This document shows positions 1 through 5,455 of a stretch of DNA of 9,130 bases, one piece after another (position 1 is the stretch's first letter; every line of letters begins with the position of its first letter). The position numbers and the translations under genes were made by a program. The DNA is from an uncultured Clostridia bacterium (GTDB lineage: Bacteria > Bacillota > Clostridia > Oscillospirales > Acutalibacteraceae), in assembly GCA_944382025.1 (NCBI GenBank), contig CALWMQ010000062.1, positions 1 through 9,130 on the forward strand, read 5' to 3'. The notes under the pieces were generated by a model. The model saw only the letters and a list, made by a program, of their open reading frames with translations. It had not been told where the DNA came from and searched no databases.

Positions 1-201
1 AAAAACCCGGCTAACGCCTACAAGGACCAGCACGGGGACAAAATCAAGTTGGTGGAAGGCCTGTTTGAAGAAGAAGAATATGCCCTGGCTGTTGAAAAAG
101 GCAATAAGGAACTGTTGGATGCGCTGAATAAGGCTTTGGATGAGCTTAAAGCAGACGGCACGTTTGATACCATTGTGGAAAAGTACATTCCCAGCAAATA
201 A
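1..201 (+). CDS. Amino-acid ABC transporter substrate-binding protein, C-terminal fragment (5' truncated by window)
   Basis: The window opens inside this gene. The frame reads 66 codons and stops at TAA 199-201. The visible part resembles the end of family 3 solute-binding proteins (SBP_bac_3; GlnH/HisJ type). It has an acidic stretch followed by alternating Lys/Leu helices and a closing segment of the form LKADGTFDTIVEKYIPSK. In this family the last helix packs against lobe 1 of the two-lobed periplasmic or lipoprotein receptor, which captures a polar amino acid and delivers it to the permease. The ligand-binding residues and the signal or lipobox lie upstream of the window, so the ligand cannot be named. 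The assignment is supported by the permease and ATPase genes that follow. A strong hairpin lies directly downstream. Confidence 0.85.
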   Translation, partial: KNPANAYKDQHGDKIKLVEGLFEEEEYALAVEKGNKELLDALNKALDELKADGTFDTIVEKYIPSK

Positions 202-213
202 ACGCCTTGCCTG

Positions 214-247
214 AAAAAAGCCGGCCTGAGAAACGGCCGGCTTTTTT
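214..247 (+). terminator. Intercistronic rho-independent terminator after the binding-protein gene
   Basis: GCCGGCC at 220-226 pairs perfectly with GGCCGGC at 235-241 around an 8-base loop. The stem is flanked by six A (214-219) and six T (242-247), which extend it and provide the U-tract. It lies 12 bases after the stop codon and 39 bases before the permease start. Because the permease and ATPase are clearly part of the same transport system, it probably acts as a partial terminator or 3' stabiliser, so that the receptor is made in excess. No convincing new promoter was seen between it and the permease. Confidence 0.85.
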
Positions 248-271
248 ATCGGACAGGAGACTTTAGAAAAC

Positions 272-279
272 AAAGGAGG
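272..279 (+). promoter_or_regulatory. Ribosome binding site fixing the TTG start of the permease
   Basis: AAAGGAGG ends 7 bases before TTG at 287. The ATG at 291 is out of frame and meets TGA after two codons, so the TTG start is well supported. Confidence 0.8.
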
Positions 280-286
280 AACGGCC

Positions 287-1054
287 TTGGATGGTTTGAT
301 CAACTGGTTTGAAAATCTGGCAGGGTCTTTCGCCGACGCGGTTTATATGACCCTGATCAATAATGATCAGTACAACCTGTTACTGCAGGGATTGGTCAAG
401 TCATTGACCTTGACCTTTTTTGCCGCCCTTATCGGTATTGCCCTGGGGTTGTTGCTGGCCATCGCTAAGCTGCAGGATGTCAATAACCTTACGGGTAACC
501 CGTTTGTTGTCTGGCTGCGCAAAATGGTGACTGGTTTTGCCAATGGCTACATATCGGTGATCCGCGGTACGCCGGCGGTGGTACAGATGCTGGTGATCTA
601 CTTCATCCTGTACCTCAGGATACTGAATAATATTCCTTTGTTTGCGGGAATGTCTGATGTGGCCATTGCCTCAATCGCTTTCGGCATCAATTCCAGCGCC
701 TATGTCGCTGAGGTAATCCGGGCGGGAATTATGGCGGTGGATAAAGGGCAGACGGAAGCGGGACGGTCTCTTGGCCTTTCCGGACGGCAGACGATGCAGT
801 ATATTGTGATTCCTCAGGCGGTCAAAAATGTGCTGCCAGCACTGGGAAATGAATTTATCGTACTGCTCAAGGAAACCTCCGTGGCCGGTTATATCGGGAT
901 CGCGGACCTGACCAAGGCCGCTCAGTCGATTGGCAGCGTTACATACAATTATATTGTACCGCTGTTGTGCGCCGCTTATGTTTATTTCCTGATGACCACT
1001 GTCCTGTCTACCGGGATGGGTATGCTGGAAAGGAGGCTGCGTAAGAGTGATTGA
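287..1054 (+). CDS. Polar amino-acid ABC transporter permease (HisM/GlnP type)
   Basis: This 255-aa integral membrane protein is the translocation subunit of an amino-acid importer. It carries the family's landmarks: a hydrophobic segment at about residues 33-61, the RGTP motif at 93-96 leading into a second segment (97-113), a third at about 124-145, and the cytoplasmic EAA loop at about 155-178 (EAGRSLG, then IPQA) that docks onto the ATPase. Further segments lie near 186-205 and 222-245. Length and order match the HisM/GlnP family of histidine, glutamine, glutamate, arginine or opine permeases. The start is TTG, backed by AAAGGAGG seven bases upstream. The 3' end overlaps the ATPase start by 8 bases, which suggests translational coupling. 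Only one permease gene is visible, so the transporter may use a homodimer; a second permease upstream of the window cannot be excluded. The substrate is not determinable here. Confidence 0.95.
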   Translation: MDGLINWFENLAGSFADAVYMTLINNDQYNLLLQGLVKSLTLTFFAALIGIALGLLLAIAKLQDVNNLTGNPFVVWLRKMVTGFANGYISVIRGTPAVVQMLVIYFILYLRILNNIPLFAGMSDVAIASIAFGINSSAYVAEVIRAGIMAVDKGQTEAGRSLGLSGRQTMQYIVIPQAVKNVLPALGNEFIVLLKETSVAGYIGIADLTKAAQSIGSVTYNYIVPLLCAAYVYFLMTTVLSTGMGMLERRLRKSD

Positions 1055-1769
1055 GGTACAGAACCTGCACAAATACTTTGGGGAACTGGAAGTCCTAAAA
1101 GGAATTGATGTCCATATCAGCAAGGGCGAATGTGTCTGTGTGATCGGCCCGTCCGGCGGCGGTAAATCCACCTTCCTGCGCTGCATCAATCTGCTGGAAA
1201 TGCCTACCAAAGGAGATATCATTATTGAGGGGATTTCGGTCATGCAGAATCTCCGGCAGATTGATAAGCTCCGCCAGAAGGTCGGAATGGTGTTTCAGCA
1301 GTTCAACCTGTTTCCTCATATGACGGTGTTGCGCAATATCACTTTGGCCCCTACAAAGCTGAAAAAGATGCCCCAAGCGGAAGCGAACGAACTGGCAATG
1401 GAACTGCTGAACAAGGTTGGATTGGCGGATAAGGCGCAGGAATATCCTACCCGCCTGTCTGGGGGACAGAAACAGCGCGTGGCCATCGCACGGGCTATGG
1501 CTATGGACCCGGATGTGCTGCTGTTTGACGAACCCACTTCCGCCCTTGATCCGGAAATGGTAGGCGAGGTGCTGGAGGTTATGAAGCAACTGGCCAAAAA
1601 TAACGCCACCATGGTGGTTGTCACCCATGAAATGGGATTTGCCCGGGAGGTGGGAGACAAGATCATCTTTATTGACGGCGGTATCATTACTGAGCAGGGC
1701 ACGCCGGCAGAGATTTTCGGCCATCCGCAGCATGCCAGGACCCGGGAATTCTTGTCAAAAGTATTGTAA
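1047..1769 (+). CDS. glnQ: Polar amino-acid ABC transporter ATP-binding protein (GlnQ/HisP type)
   Basis: This 240-aa cytoplasmic ATPase powers the amino-acid importer encoded with it. All nucleotide-binding elements are intact: aromatic A-loop Y10, Walker A GPSGGGKST (34-42), Q-loop VFQQFNLFPH (82-91), ABC signature LSGGQKQR (137-144), Walker B VLLFDEP (157-163) with catalytic E162, D-loop SALD (165-168) and switch H194. The Q-loop context and the 240-residue length are typical of the GlnQ/HisP subfamily. The start is GTG at 1047, inside the permease gene, with AGGAGG at 1031-1036. The next gene starts 12 bases after its stop, and that gene's ribosome binding site overlaps the stop codon, so the two are very probably co-translated. 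The symbol glnQ denotes the subfamily; glutamine specificity is not shown. Confidence 0.95.
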   Translation: MIEVQNLHKYFGELEVLKGIDVHISKGECVCVIGPSGGGKSTFLRCINLLEMPTKGDIIIEGISVMQNLRQIDKLRQKVGMVFQQFNLFPHMTVLRNITLAPTKLKKMPQAEANELAMELLNKVGLADKAQEYPTRLSGGQKQRVAIARAMAMDPDVLLFDEPTSALDPEMVGEVLEVMKQLAKNNATMVVVTHEMGFAREVGDKIIFIDGGIITEQGTPAEIFGHPQHARTREFLSKVL

Positions 1770-1781
1770 AGGAGGCGGACC

Positions 1782-2420
1782 ATGAAAACCACATTGATGA
1801 TCTATATTCTCATGGGATTTTTGTTTCTGGTCCCGCTGATCGGTTTCAATATCCGGAAAATCTGGGTGAAAAAAACGCCTGATCCTATCCGGTTCAATTT
1901 ATCCCGGTTTATTGTCATTCTGTTGCTGTGCGCGCTGATCGTGGCGTTCTTGATAGTGGCTTATCAGCAGACCATGAAGAATCGTCCGGAAATCGCCGCT
2001 GAGAAACTGGCCATCGAACATGGAGATGTCTTAATGGGCCAACAGGACTGGGAGGACTTCAAAGCCTTTGTGAAAGAAAACGGTACCGAAAATGTGGCGG
2101 CCGTTCTGGATGAGATGGAGCCGCTGCAGTCCGTGGATGGGCTGACGTCCATCTCTCTGCAGATCAGTAAGTGGTGTACGCCGAAATACTGGAAAGAGGA
2201 TGAAAACTTTGAACAGGTGGAAATCCTTTCAGATGAAAACCCGGTATACATGATGTATATGATGCAGATTGGCGGCGAAGATGTATACTATGCTTTCCGC
2301 ATGGTGGAAACCGAGGATGGGTGGAAATACGACTGGTTCGGAGAGGCGAATGAAGGCCAGAGGAAAAAAATCGAGATGCCTTCCCGGAAAAACGGAAAGT
2401 GGTATACACTGGAGCCGTGA
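1782..2420 (+). CDS. Unrecognised two-TM membrane protein with an outer-surface domain, last gene of the transporter operon
   Basis: I do not recognise a named family in this 212-aa protein. Two hydrophobic segments are visible, about residues 5-23 and 43-61, joined by a basic loop (about 25-42: RK, KK, R, R). The positive-inside rule then places both termini outside the membrane. The remaining 150 residues form a soluble, acidic, aromatic-rich domain: an amphipathic helical part (about 70-112) followed by alternating strands with many Tyr, Met and Trp residues (about 150-200). That order could fit a small alpha+beta cone fold of the NTF2 kind, which is a guess. Cysteines are at 50 (in TM2) and 132. 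The start ATG has AAAGGAGG at 1768-1775 overlapping the ATPase stop codon, so it is surely in the operon. A role accessory to amino-acid uptake is an inference from position only. Confidence 0.75.
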   Translation: MKTTLMIYILMGFLFLVPLIGFNIRKIWVKKTPDPIRFNLSRFIVILLLCALIVAFLIVAYQQTMKNRPEIAAEKLAIEHGDVLMGQQDWEDFKAFVKENGTENVAAVLDEMEPLQSVDGLTSISLQISKWCTPKYWKEDENFEQVEILSDENPVYMMYMMQIGGEDVYYAFRMVETEDGWKYDWFGEANEGQRKKIEMPSRKNGKWYTLEP

Positions 2421-2421
2421 T

Positions 2422-2444
2422 CGGTATCCCATGGCAGGATATCG
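2422..2444 (+). other. Hairpin directly after the operon's last stop codon
   Basis: CGGTATCC (2422-2429) pairs with GGATATCG (2437-2444), giving 8 pairs with one G-U around a 7-base loop. It starts one base after the TGA of the two-TM gene. No U-tract follows, so it is not a standard terminator; it may protect the 3' end or have no function. Confidence 0.35.
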
Positions 2445-2537
2445 CTCAAAAGAGAGTAAACCAATGGGTAACAGATAGGATAGAAGGATCCGTCTGTGTT
2501 GTTTACCGTCTTCCAATCGGCTAAGCGGTCTGTAGTG

Positions 2538-2557
2538 GCTGTTTTCTCAAAAACAGC
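2538..2557 (+). terminator. Possible weak terminator of the transporter operon
   Basis: GCTGTTTT (2538-2545) and AAAACAGC (2550-2557) are perfect complements around a CTCA loop. Only an interrupted T-rich stretch follows (GTCTGTTTCC), so termination would be weak. It is the best candidate between the end of the transporter operon and the promoter at 2621-2648. Confidence 0.35.
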
Positions 2558-2593
2558 GTCTGTTTCCGCGCTCAATCACTAAAAAGAAAAAAT

Positions 2594-2606
2594 AGTTTAG
2601 TAAACT
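2594..2606. promoter_or_regulatory. Palindrome upstream of the -35 region, possible operator
   Basis: AGTTTAGTAAACT is a 13-base perfect dyad centred on G2600, about 15 bases upstream of the -35 hexamer of the downstream promoter. The heptamer AATAGTT overlaps its left side (2591-2597) and recurs at 2613-2619, 22 bases away, about two helical turns. This could be a regulator site controlling the sugar-type operon. No regulator gene is in the window and I do not recognise the motif as a known box. Confidence 0.4.
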
Positions 2607-2620
2607 CCCAGCAATAGTTA

Positions 2621-2648
2621 CTGAAAAGCGGAGAATTCGCAGTATAAT
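2621..2648 (+). promoter_or_regulatory. Sigma-70/SigA-type promoter of the isomerase-dehydrogenase operon
   Basis: A perfect -10 TATAAT lies at 2643-2648. With a 16-base spacer, CTGAAA at 2621-2626 matches the -35 consensus at four of six positions. Transcription would start near 2655, leaving a leader of about 57 bases before the ATG at 2712. The weak -35 and adjacent palindrome fit a regulated promoter. Confidence 0.6.
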
Positions 2649-2659
2649 AGAGGAGTAGA

Positions 2660-2676
2660 GGTGGTCTAAGGCCGCC
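2660..2676 (+). other. Hairpin at the start of the isomerase leader transcript
   Basis: GGTGGTC (2660-2666) can pair with GGCCGCC (2670-2676) through 7 pairs, two of them G-U, around TAA. It would sit a few bases from the predicted transcript 5' end and could stabilise the message. It resembles no riboswitch I know. Confidence 0.3.
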
Positions 2677-2695
2677 TATAAACCAAGCATGTCGA

Positions 2696-2705
2696 AAGGA
2701 TGGAG
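2696..2705 (+). promoter_or_regulatory. Ribosome binding site deciding the isomerase start
   Basis: AAGGATGGAG precedes ATG 2712 by 6 bases. It overlaps the upstream in-frame ATG at 2700, which makes 2700 an unlikely initiation codon. Confidence 0.65.
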
Positions 2706-2711
2706 CTTGCT

Positions 2712-3677
2712 ATGAAATTGGGCGTATTAACTGTTCCTCTGAAGGAATGGCCGGCTGAAAAAGTTTTTGAGTACCTGCATTCCCTGGGGGTGCAGACAGT
2801 GGAATTGGGAACCGGCGGGTTCACTAACCACAATCATCTGATTCCGGATGTATATCTGGCGGATGACAAGAAAATCGCGGAATACAAGGAATTGCTGAAA
2901 AAGTATGACATTGAAATCAGCGCCCTGTCCTGCCATGGAAATCCTGTACACCCAAACGAGGAAAAAGCCAAGGCGGATCATGAGGTTTTTGTAAAGACCT
3001 GTCAGCTGGCCCAAAAGCTTGGGGTGGAAACCATCGTGACATTTTCCGGCTGTCCCGGCGACTGTCCGGAATCCAAACGCCCTAACTGGGTCACTTGCCC
3101 TTGGCCTAATGATTTCCATGAAGTTCTGGAATGGCAGTGGAACGAAGTCTTGATTCCCTATTGGAAGAAGGCCGTTGAGATTGCCAAATCATATGGCGTC
3201 AAACGGATTGCGCTGGAAATGCATCCTGGTTTCTGCGTGTACAACCCTGCTACCCTTCTGCGCCTGAGAGAAGCTGTAGGGGATATCATTGGCGCGAATT
3301 TTGACCCCAGCCATCTGTTTTGGCAAGGGGTAGATCCCTGCGCTGCTCTGCGTGCCCTGAAAGGCGCGGTGTACCATTTCCATGCCAAAGATACCCGCCT
3401 GGATCCCTATAACAAGGCTGTCAACGGTGTGCTGGATAACGGCAGCTATGCCAATATTCCTCAGCGGAGCTGGGTGTTCCGTACGGTGGGATATGGCTCC
3501 AATGCCGCTGTCTGGAAGGATATCATGTCTACCCTGCAAATGATCGGCTATGATGGCTCGGTCAGCATCGAGCATGAAGACGGGCTGATGTCGGCCAAGG
3601 AAGGGCTGGAAAAAGCCATCGCCTTTTTGAAAATTGTGATGATTACGGAAACTCCTGCGAATATGTGGTGGGTTTGA
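2712..3677 (+). CDS. Sugar phosphate isomerase/epimerase family protein (xylose-isomerase-like TIM barrel)
   Basis: This 321-aa protein belongs to the AP-endonuclease-2/xylose-isomerase-like superfamily (COG1082), metal-dependent isomerases and epimerases acting on sugars, inositols and related polyols. It opens with the family's first strand (MKLGVLTVPL), followed by VELGTGG (30-36) and LSCHGNP (72-78). Candidate divalent-metal ligands are E169 (in EMHPG), D198 (in NFDPSHLFW, with H201), H224 (in FHAKD) and E287 (in IEHED). The ending NMWWV is common in this subgroup. I chose ATG 2712 over the in-frame ATG at 2700 because 2700 overlaps AAAGGA, whereas AAGGATGGAG at 2696-2705 is well placed for 2712, and 2712 gives the usual N-terminus. 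The next gene, a Gfo/Idh/MocA dehydrogenase, starts 22 bases later; such pairs commonly work together in polyol or sugar breakdown. The substrate is unknown. Confidence 0.88.
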   Translation: MKLGVLTVPLKEWPAEKVFEYLHSLGVQTVELGTGGFTNHNHLIPDVYLADDKKIAEYKELLKKYDIEISALSCHGNPVHPNEEKAKADHEVFVKTCQLAQKLGVETIVTFSGCPGDCPESKRPNWVTCPWPNDFHEVLEWQWNEVLIPYWKKAVEIAKSYGVKRIALEMHPGFCVYNPATLLRLREAVGDIIGANFDPSHLFWQGVDPCAALRALKGAVYHFHAKDTRLDPYNKAVNGVLDNGSYANIPQRSWVFRTVGYGSNAAVWKDIMSTLQMIGYDGSVSIEHEDGLMSAKEGLEKAIAFLKIVMITETPANMWWV

Positions 3678-3684
3678 TACCAAT

Positions 3685-3690
3685 GAGGGG
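3685..3690 (+). promoter_or_regulatory. Ribosome binding site deciding the TTG start of the dehydrogenase
   Basis: GAGGGG directly abuts an in-frame TTG at 3691 but stands 9 bases before the TTG at 3700. The second TTG is therefore the better start. An ATG at 3683 in another frame ends after three codons. Confidence 0.6.
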
Positions 3691-3699
3691 TTGATTTCT

Positions 3700-4773
3700 T
3701 TGGCTACACAAAAGCAGTATAAAGCAGCCCTGGTAGGCTACGGCGGCATGGGCCGCTGGCATAAACAGGGCATCTGTAAAACCGACAGAGTCAGTATTGA
3801 CGGAGTATATGACATTAACCCGGAGCGTATGGATCTAGCGGTGCAAAGTGGCATTCATACAGCGTACCCCTCTTATGAGGCGTTGCTGGCCGATCCGACC
3901 GTGGATATTGTCATTGTGGCTACCCCAAATAATTTCCATAAACCTCAGGTTTGCCAGGCCTTGGAGGCCGGAAAAGCGGTTATCTGTGAAAAGCCGGTGG
4001 CTATGTCCAGCCAGGAGCTGGAGGAAATGATGGCTGTTGCGGAGAAAACCGGCAGTTTGTTTACCATCCATCAGAACCGCCGGGCTGACGCGGATTTCTG
4101 CGCGATGAAGGAAACCGTTGAATCTGGATTGCTGGGGAAAGTCTTTGAAATCGAATCCAGGGTCACCGGTTCCCGGGGAATCCCGCAAGGCTGGCGCCAA
4201 TACGCGATAGCGGGCGGCGGGATGATGCTGGACTGGGGTGTGCACCTGATTGATCAGCTGCTGGTACTGATGTCCGGTCATAAGGTAACATCGATTAACT
4301 GCCAGATGTATCATGTGGCATATGAGGAATGTGATGACGGCTTCAGGCTGAATATGAATTTTGATACGGGCCTGATGACCACCATTGAGGTGGGAACCAG
4401 TCATTACATTCAGGCAAACCGCTGGTATGTATGCGGTGACCGGGGATCTCTGGTTATACCGGACTGGAGCTGCAATGGCCGGATTGTCCGTGCCGCCGAG
4501 CATCAGGTCACATGGGAAGAAGAGATTATCCAGACCAAGGCAGGCCCCACGAAAACGATGGCGCCCCGGGCAAAAGATACTATCGAAGAAATCACCCTGG
4601 ACCCGGATAAATATTTTTCCGATTACGATATTTTCTATCGGAATATTGCCGATGTGTTGGACGGGAATGGGGAACTCCGGGTAAAACCCTGGGAAGCTAT
4701 GCGGAGTATGAAGGTGATGGAAGCAGCATTTGCTTCTGACCGGTCAAGCCAGACCATACTGTGTGACATCTGA
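3700..4773 (+). CDS. Gfo/Idh/MocA family NAD(P)-dependent oxidoreductase
   Basis: This 357-aa protein (TTG start) has the two-domain layout of the Gfo/Idh/MocA family, which oxidises or reduces sugars, inositols and amino sugars with NAD(P). The N-terminal Rossmann fold shows the dinucleotide loop GYGGMG (13-18), acidic D38 at the end of the second strand (favouring NAD over NADP), VATPNNFH (73-80) and the hallmark EKP (97-99), whose K98 is the catalytic lysine. The C-terminal domain shows GGGMMLDWGVHLID (172-185), with D178 and H182 at the usual active-site positions. Length is normal for the family, and I see no frameshift or missing motif. It lies 22 bases after the isomerase gene and ends 142 bases before a strong terminator, so it closes a two-gene operon. 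The substrate is not identifiable from sequence; an inositol or rare sugar is plausible by association. Confidence 0.92.
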   Translation: MATQKQYKAALVGYGGMGRWHKQGICKTDRVSIDGVYDINPERMDLAVQSGIHTAYPSYEALLADPTVDIVIVATPNNFHKPQVCQALEAGKAVICEKPVAMSSQELEEMMAVAEKTGSLFTIHQNRRADADFCAMKETVESGLLGKVFEIESRVTGSRGIPQGWRQYAIAGGGMMLDWGVHLIDQLLVLMSGHKVTSINCQMYHVAYEECDDGFRLNMNFDTGLMTTIEVGTSHYIQANRWYVCGDRGSLVIPDWSCNGRIVRAAEHQVTWEEEIIQTKAGPTKTMAPRAKDTIEEITLDPDKYFSDYDIFYRNIADVLDGNGELRVKPWEAMRSMKVMEAAFASDRSSQTILCDI

Positions 4774-4915
4774 TGGGGCTCTGGTACCTTTGGGGGAACG
4801 GATGCTGGATACCCTGTATATGTTTCACCGCGGGTAACATACAAGAACCATCTAACAACATTCCCGGCTTTAAACGGGGAGTGAATAGCCGCCAGCATAG
4901 CCGGTGGCTTTACAG

Positions 4916-4963
4916 AAAACGCCTGTAAGGCTCTGTTTCTAGCAGCGCCTTCAGGCGTTTTTT
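4916..4963 (+). terminator. Rho-independent terminator of the isomerase-dehydrogenase operon
   Basis: AAAACGCCTG (4916-4925) pairs with CAGGCGTTTT (4952-4961). The stem continues as AAGGC (4927-4931) with GCCTT (4947-4951) after one bulged T. A run of six T (4958-4963) follows. On the opposite strand only four T follow, so it acts mainly on the + strand. Confidence 0.85.
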
Positions 4964-5085
4964 GCTCCTTGAACCCGCGGAGGACTGCTACTTGTTGTCC
5001 CTAAACGGATCTGCGCATTTCTTAAGCGTCAATTAGATAACAATTAAGTGGCAGGCAAATGAAGCCCAAAAGAATTACGGACCCA

Positions 5086-5116
5086 TTTACGGGTGGCGAG
5101 AAAAAGAAGGTATAAT
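5086..5116 (+). promoter_or_regulatory. Possible promoter in the intergenic region
   Basis: A perfect TATAAT lies at 5111-5116. The nearest -35-like hexamer, TTTACG at 5086-5091, matches four of six consensus positions but at a long 19-base spacing. It points towards the short ORF at 5191, with a leader of about 68 bases. Confidence 0.4.
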
Positions 5117-5190
5117 TTCCCCAAAAGAGTGAACCAAAAAAGAATGCAGTCAGCAAATTTTTGCGGCGTCACTTTAGGGGGAGCTGTAAA

Positions 5191-5268
5191 ATGCCCTTTT
5201 ATGGCTTATTCAAGTCCCCGGTTCAGCCGGAGTATATGATGGATGAAAGGGCTGTTGTTATGGCCTGA
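5191..5268 (+). CDS. Possible 25-aa small protein or leader peptide
   Basis: ATG 5191 to TGA 5266-5268 encodes 25 residues beginning MPFYGLFKSP. It is preceded by AGGGGGAG at 5176-5183 with a 7-base spacing, a good ribosome binding site, and by a perfect TATAAT about 75 bases upstream. The product has no hydrophobic span or Cys motif and resembles nothing I know. No gene follows on this strand before the convergent comM, so it is not a classical attenuation leader. It could be a real microprotein, a dual-function small RNA or chance; only translation signals support it. Confidence 0.3.
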   Translation: MPFYGLFKSPVQPEYMMDERAVVMA

Positions 5269-5298
5269 ACTTTAAGACCGCCTTGCTTTGTCTGAGAT

Positions 5299-5312
5299 CT
5301 TTTGTACAAAAG
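5299..5312. promoter_or_regulatory. Perfect 14-bp palindrome, possible protein-binding site
   Basis: CTTTTGTACAAAAG is a perfect dyad with no spacer. It is followed at once by GGCATTTGCC (5313-5322), another dyad (GGCA-TT-TGCC). It lies between the short ORF and the end of comM, an odd place for an operator. The A/T-rich arms may make it a chance event. Confidence 0.3.
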
Positions 5313-5334
5313 GCATTTGCCGACCGAATATCGT

Positions 5335-5364
5335 AAAAATGCGCCGTTTTTAAAACTGGGCGGC
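5335..5364 (-). terminator. Weak terminator-like fold downstream of comM
   Basis: Read on the - strand, GCCG and CGGC (+ 5361-5364 and 5343-5346) can close over an inner GTTTT/AAAAC pairing, followed by a run of five T (+ 5335-5339). It lies about 90 bases past the comM stop. The GC part of the stem is short, so confidence is low. Confidence 0.35.
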
Positions 5365-5455
5365 TTTATCCATGGCTTTTCCGAAAGGAAGCGGAGATAA
5401 TATGACGGCACAGACGGGACACCCGGAACAAGAGGTTAAGAATATAGGATTGGAT

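Larger units (their letters stand above)
4774..5455. other. 682-base intergenic region between two convergent transcription units
   Basis: No recognised protein or RNA family was seen. From left to right it holds: a stem of 7 pairs at 4887-4909 (AGCCGCC/GGTGGCT, one G-U); the terminator at 4916-4963; the hexamer CAATTA at 5030-5035 and again at 5041-5046 (11 bases apart); a possible promoter at 5086-5116; a 25-codon ORF at 5191-5268; a perfect palindrome at 5299-5312; and a weak terminator-like fold at 5335-5364. Reading all three + frames after 5191 shows stops within short distances, so this is not an obvious single-frameshift relic of a larger gene. Confidence 0.6.

Noticed and set aside
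671..1733. - strand open frames inside the permease and ATPase genes
   Set aside because: They are shadows of two genes with complete family motifs.
2700..2711. Start of the isomerase at ATG 2700
   Set aside because: The codon overlaps its would-be ribosome binding site. ATG 2712 has correct spacing and gives the family's usual first strand.
4774..5190. Riboswitch or structured RNA in the long gap
   Set aside because: I looked for familiar riboswitch and T-box core motifs and found none. Only simple short hairpins and the terminator are present.
5191..5330. Remnant of a larger gene or a read-through TGA (selenocysteine) at 5266
   Set aside because: After TGA 5266 the frame meets another stop within nine codons, and the other two frames also stop early. 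No SECIS-like hairpin was seen after the TGA.
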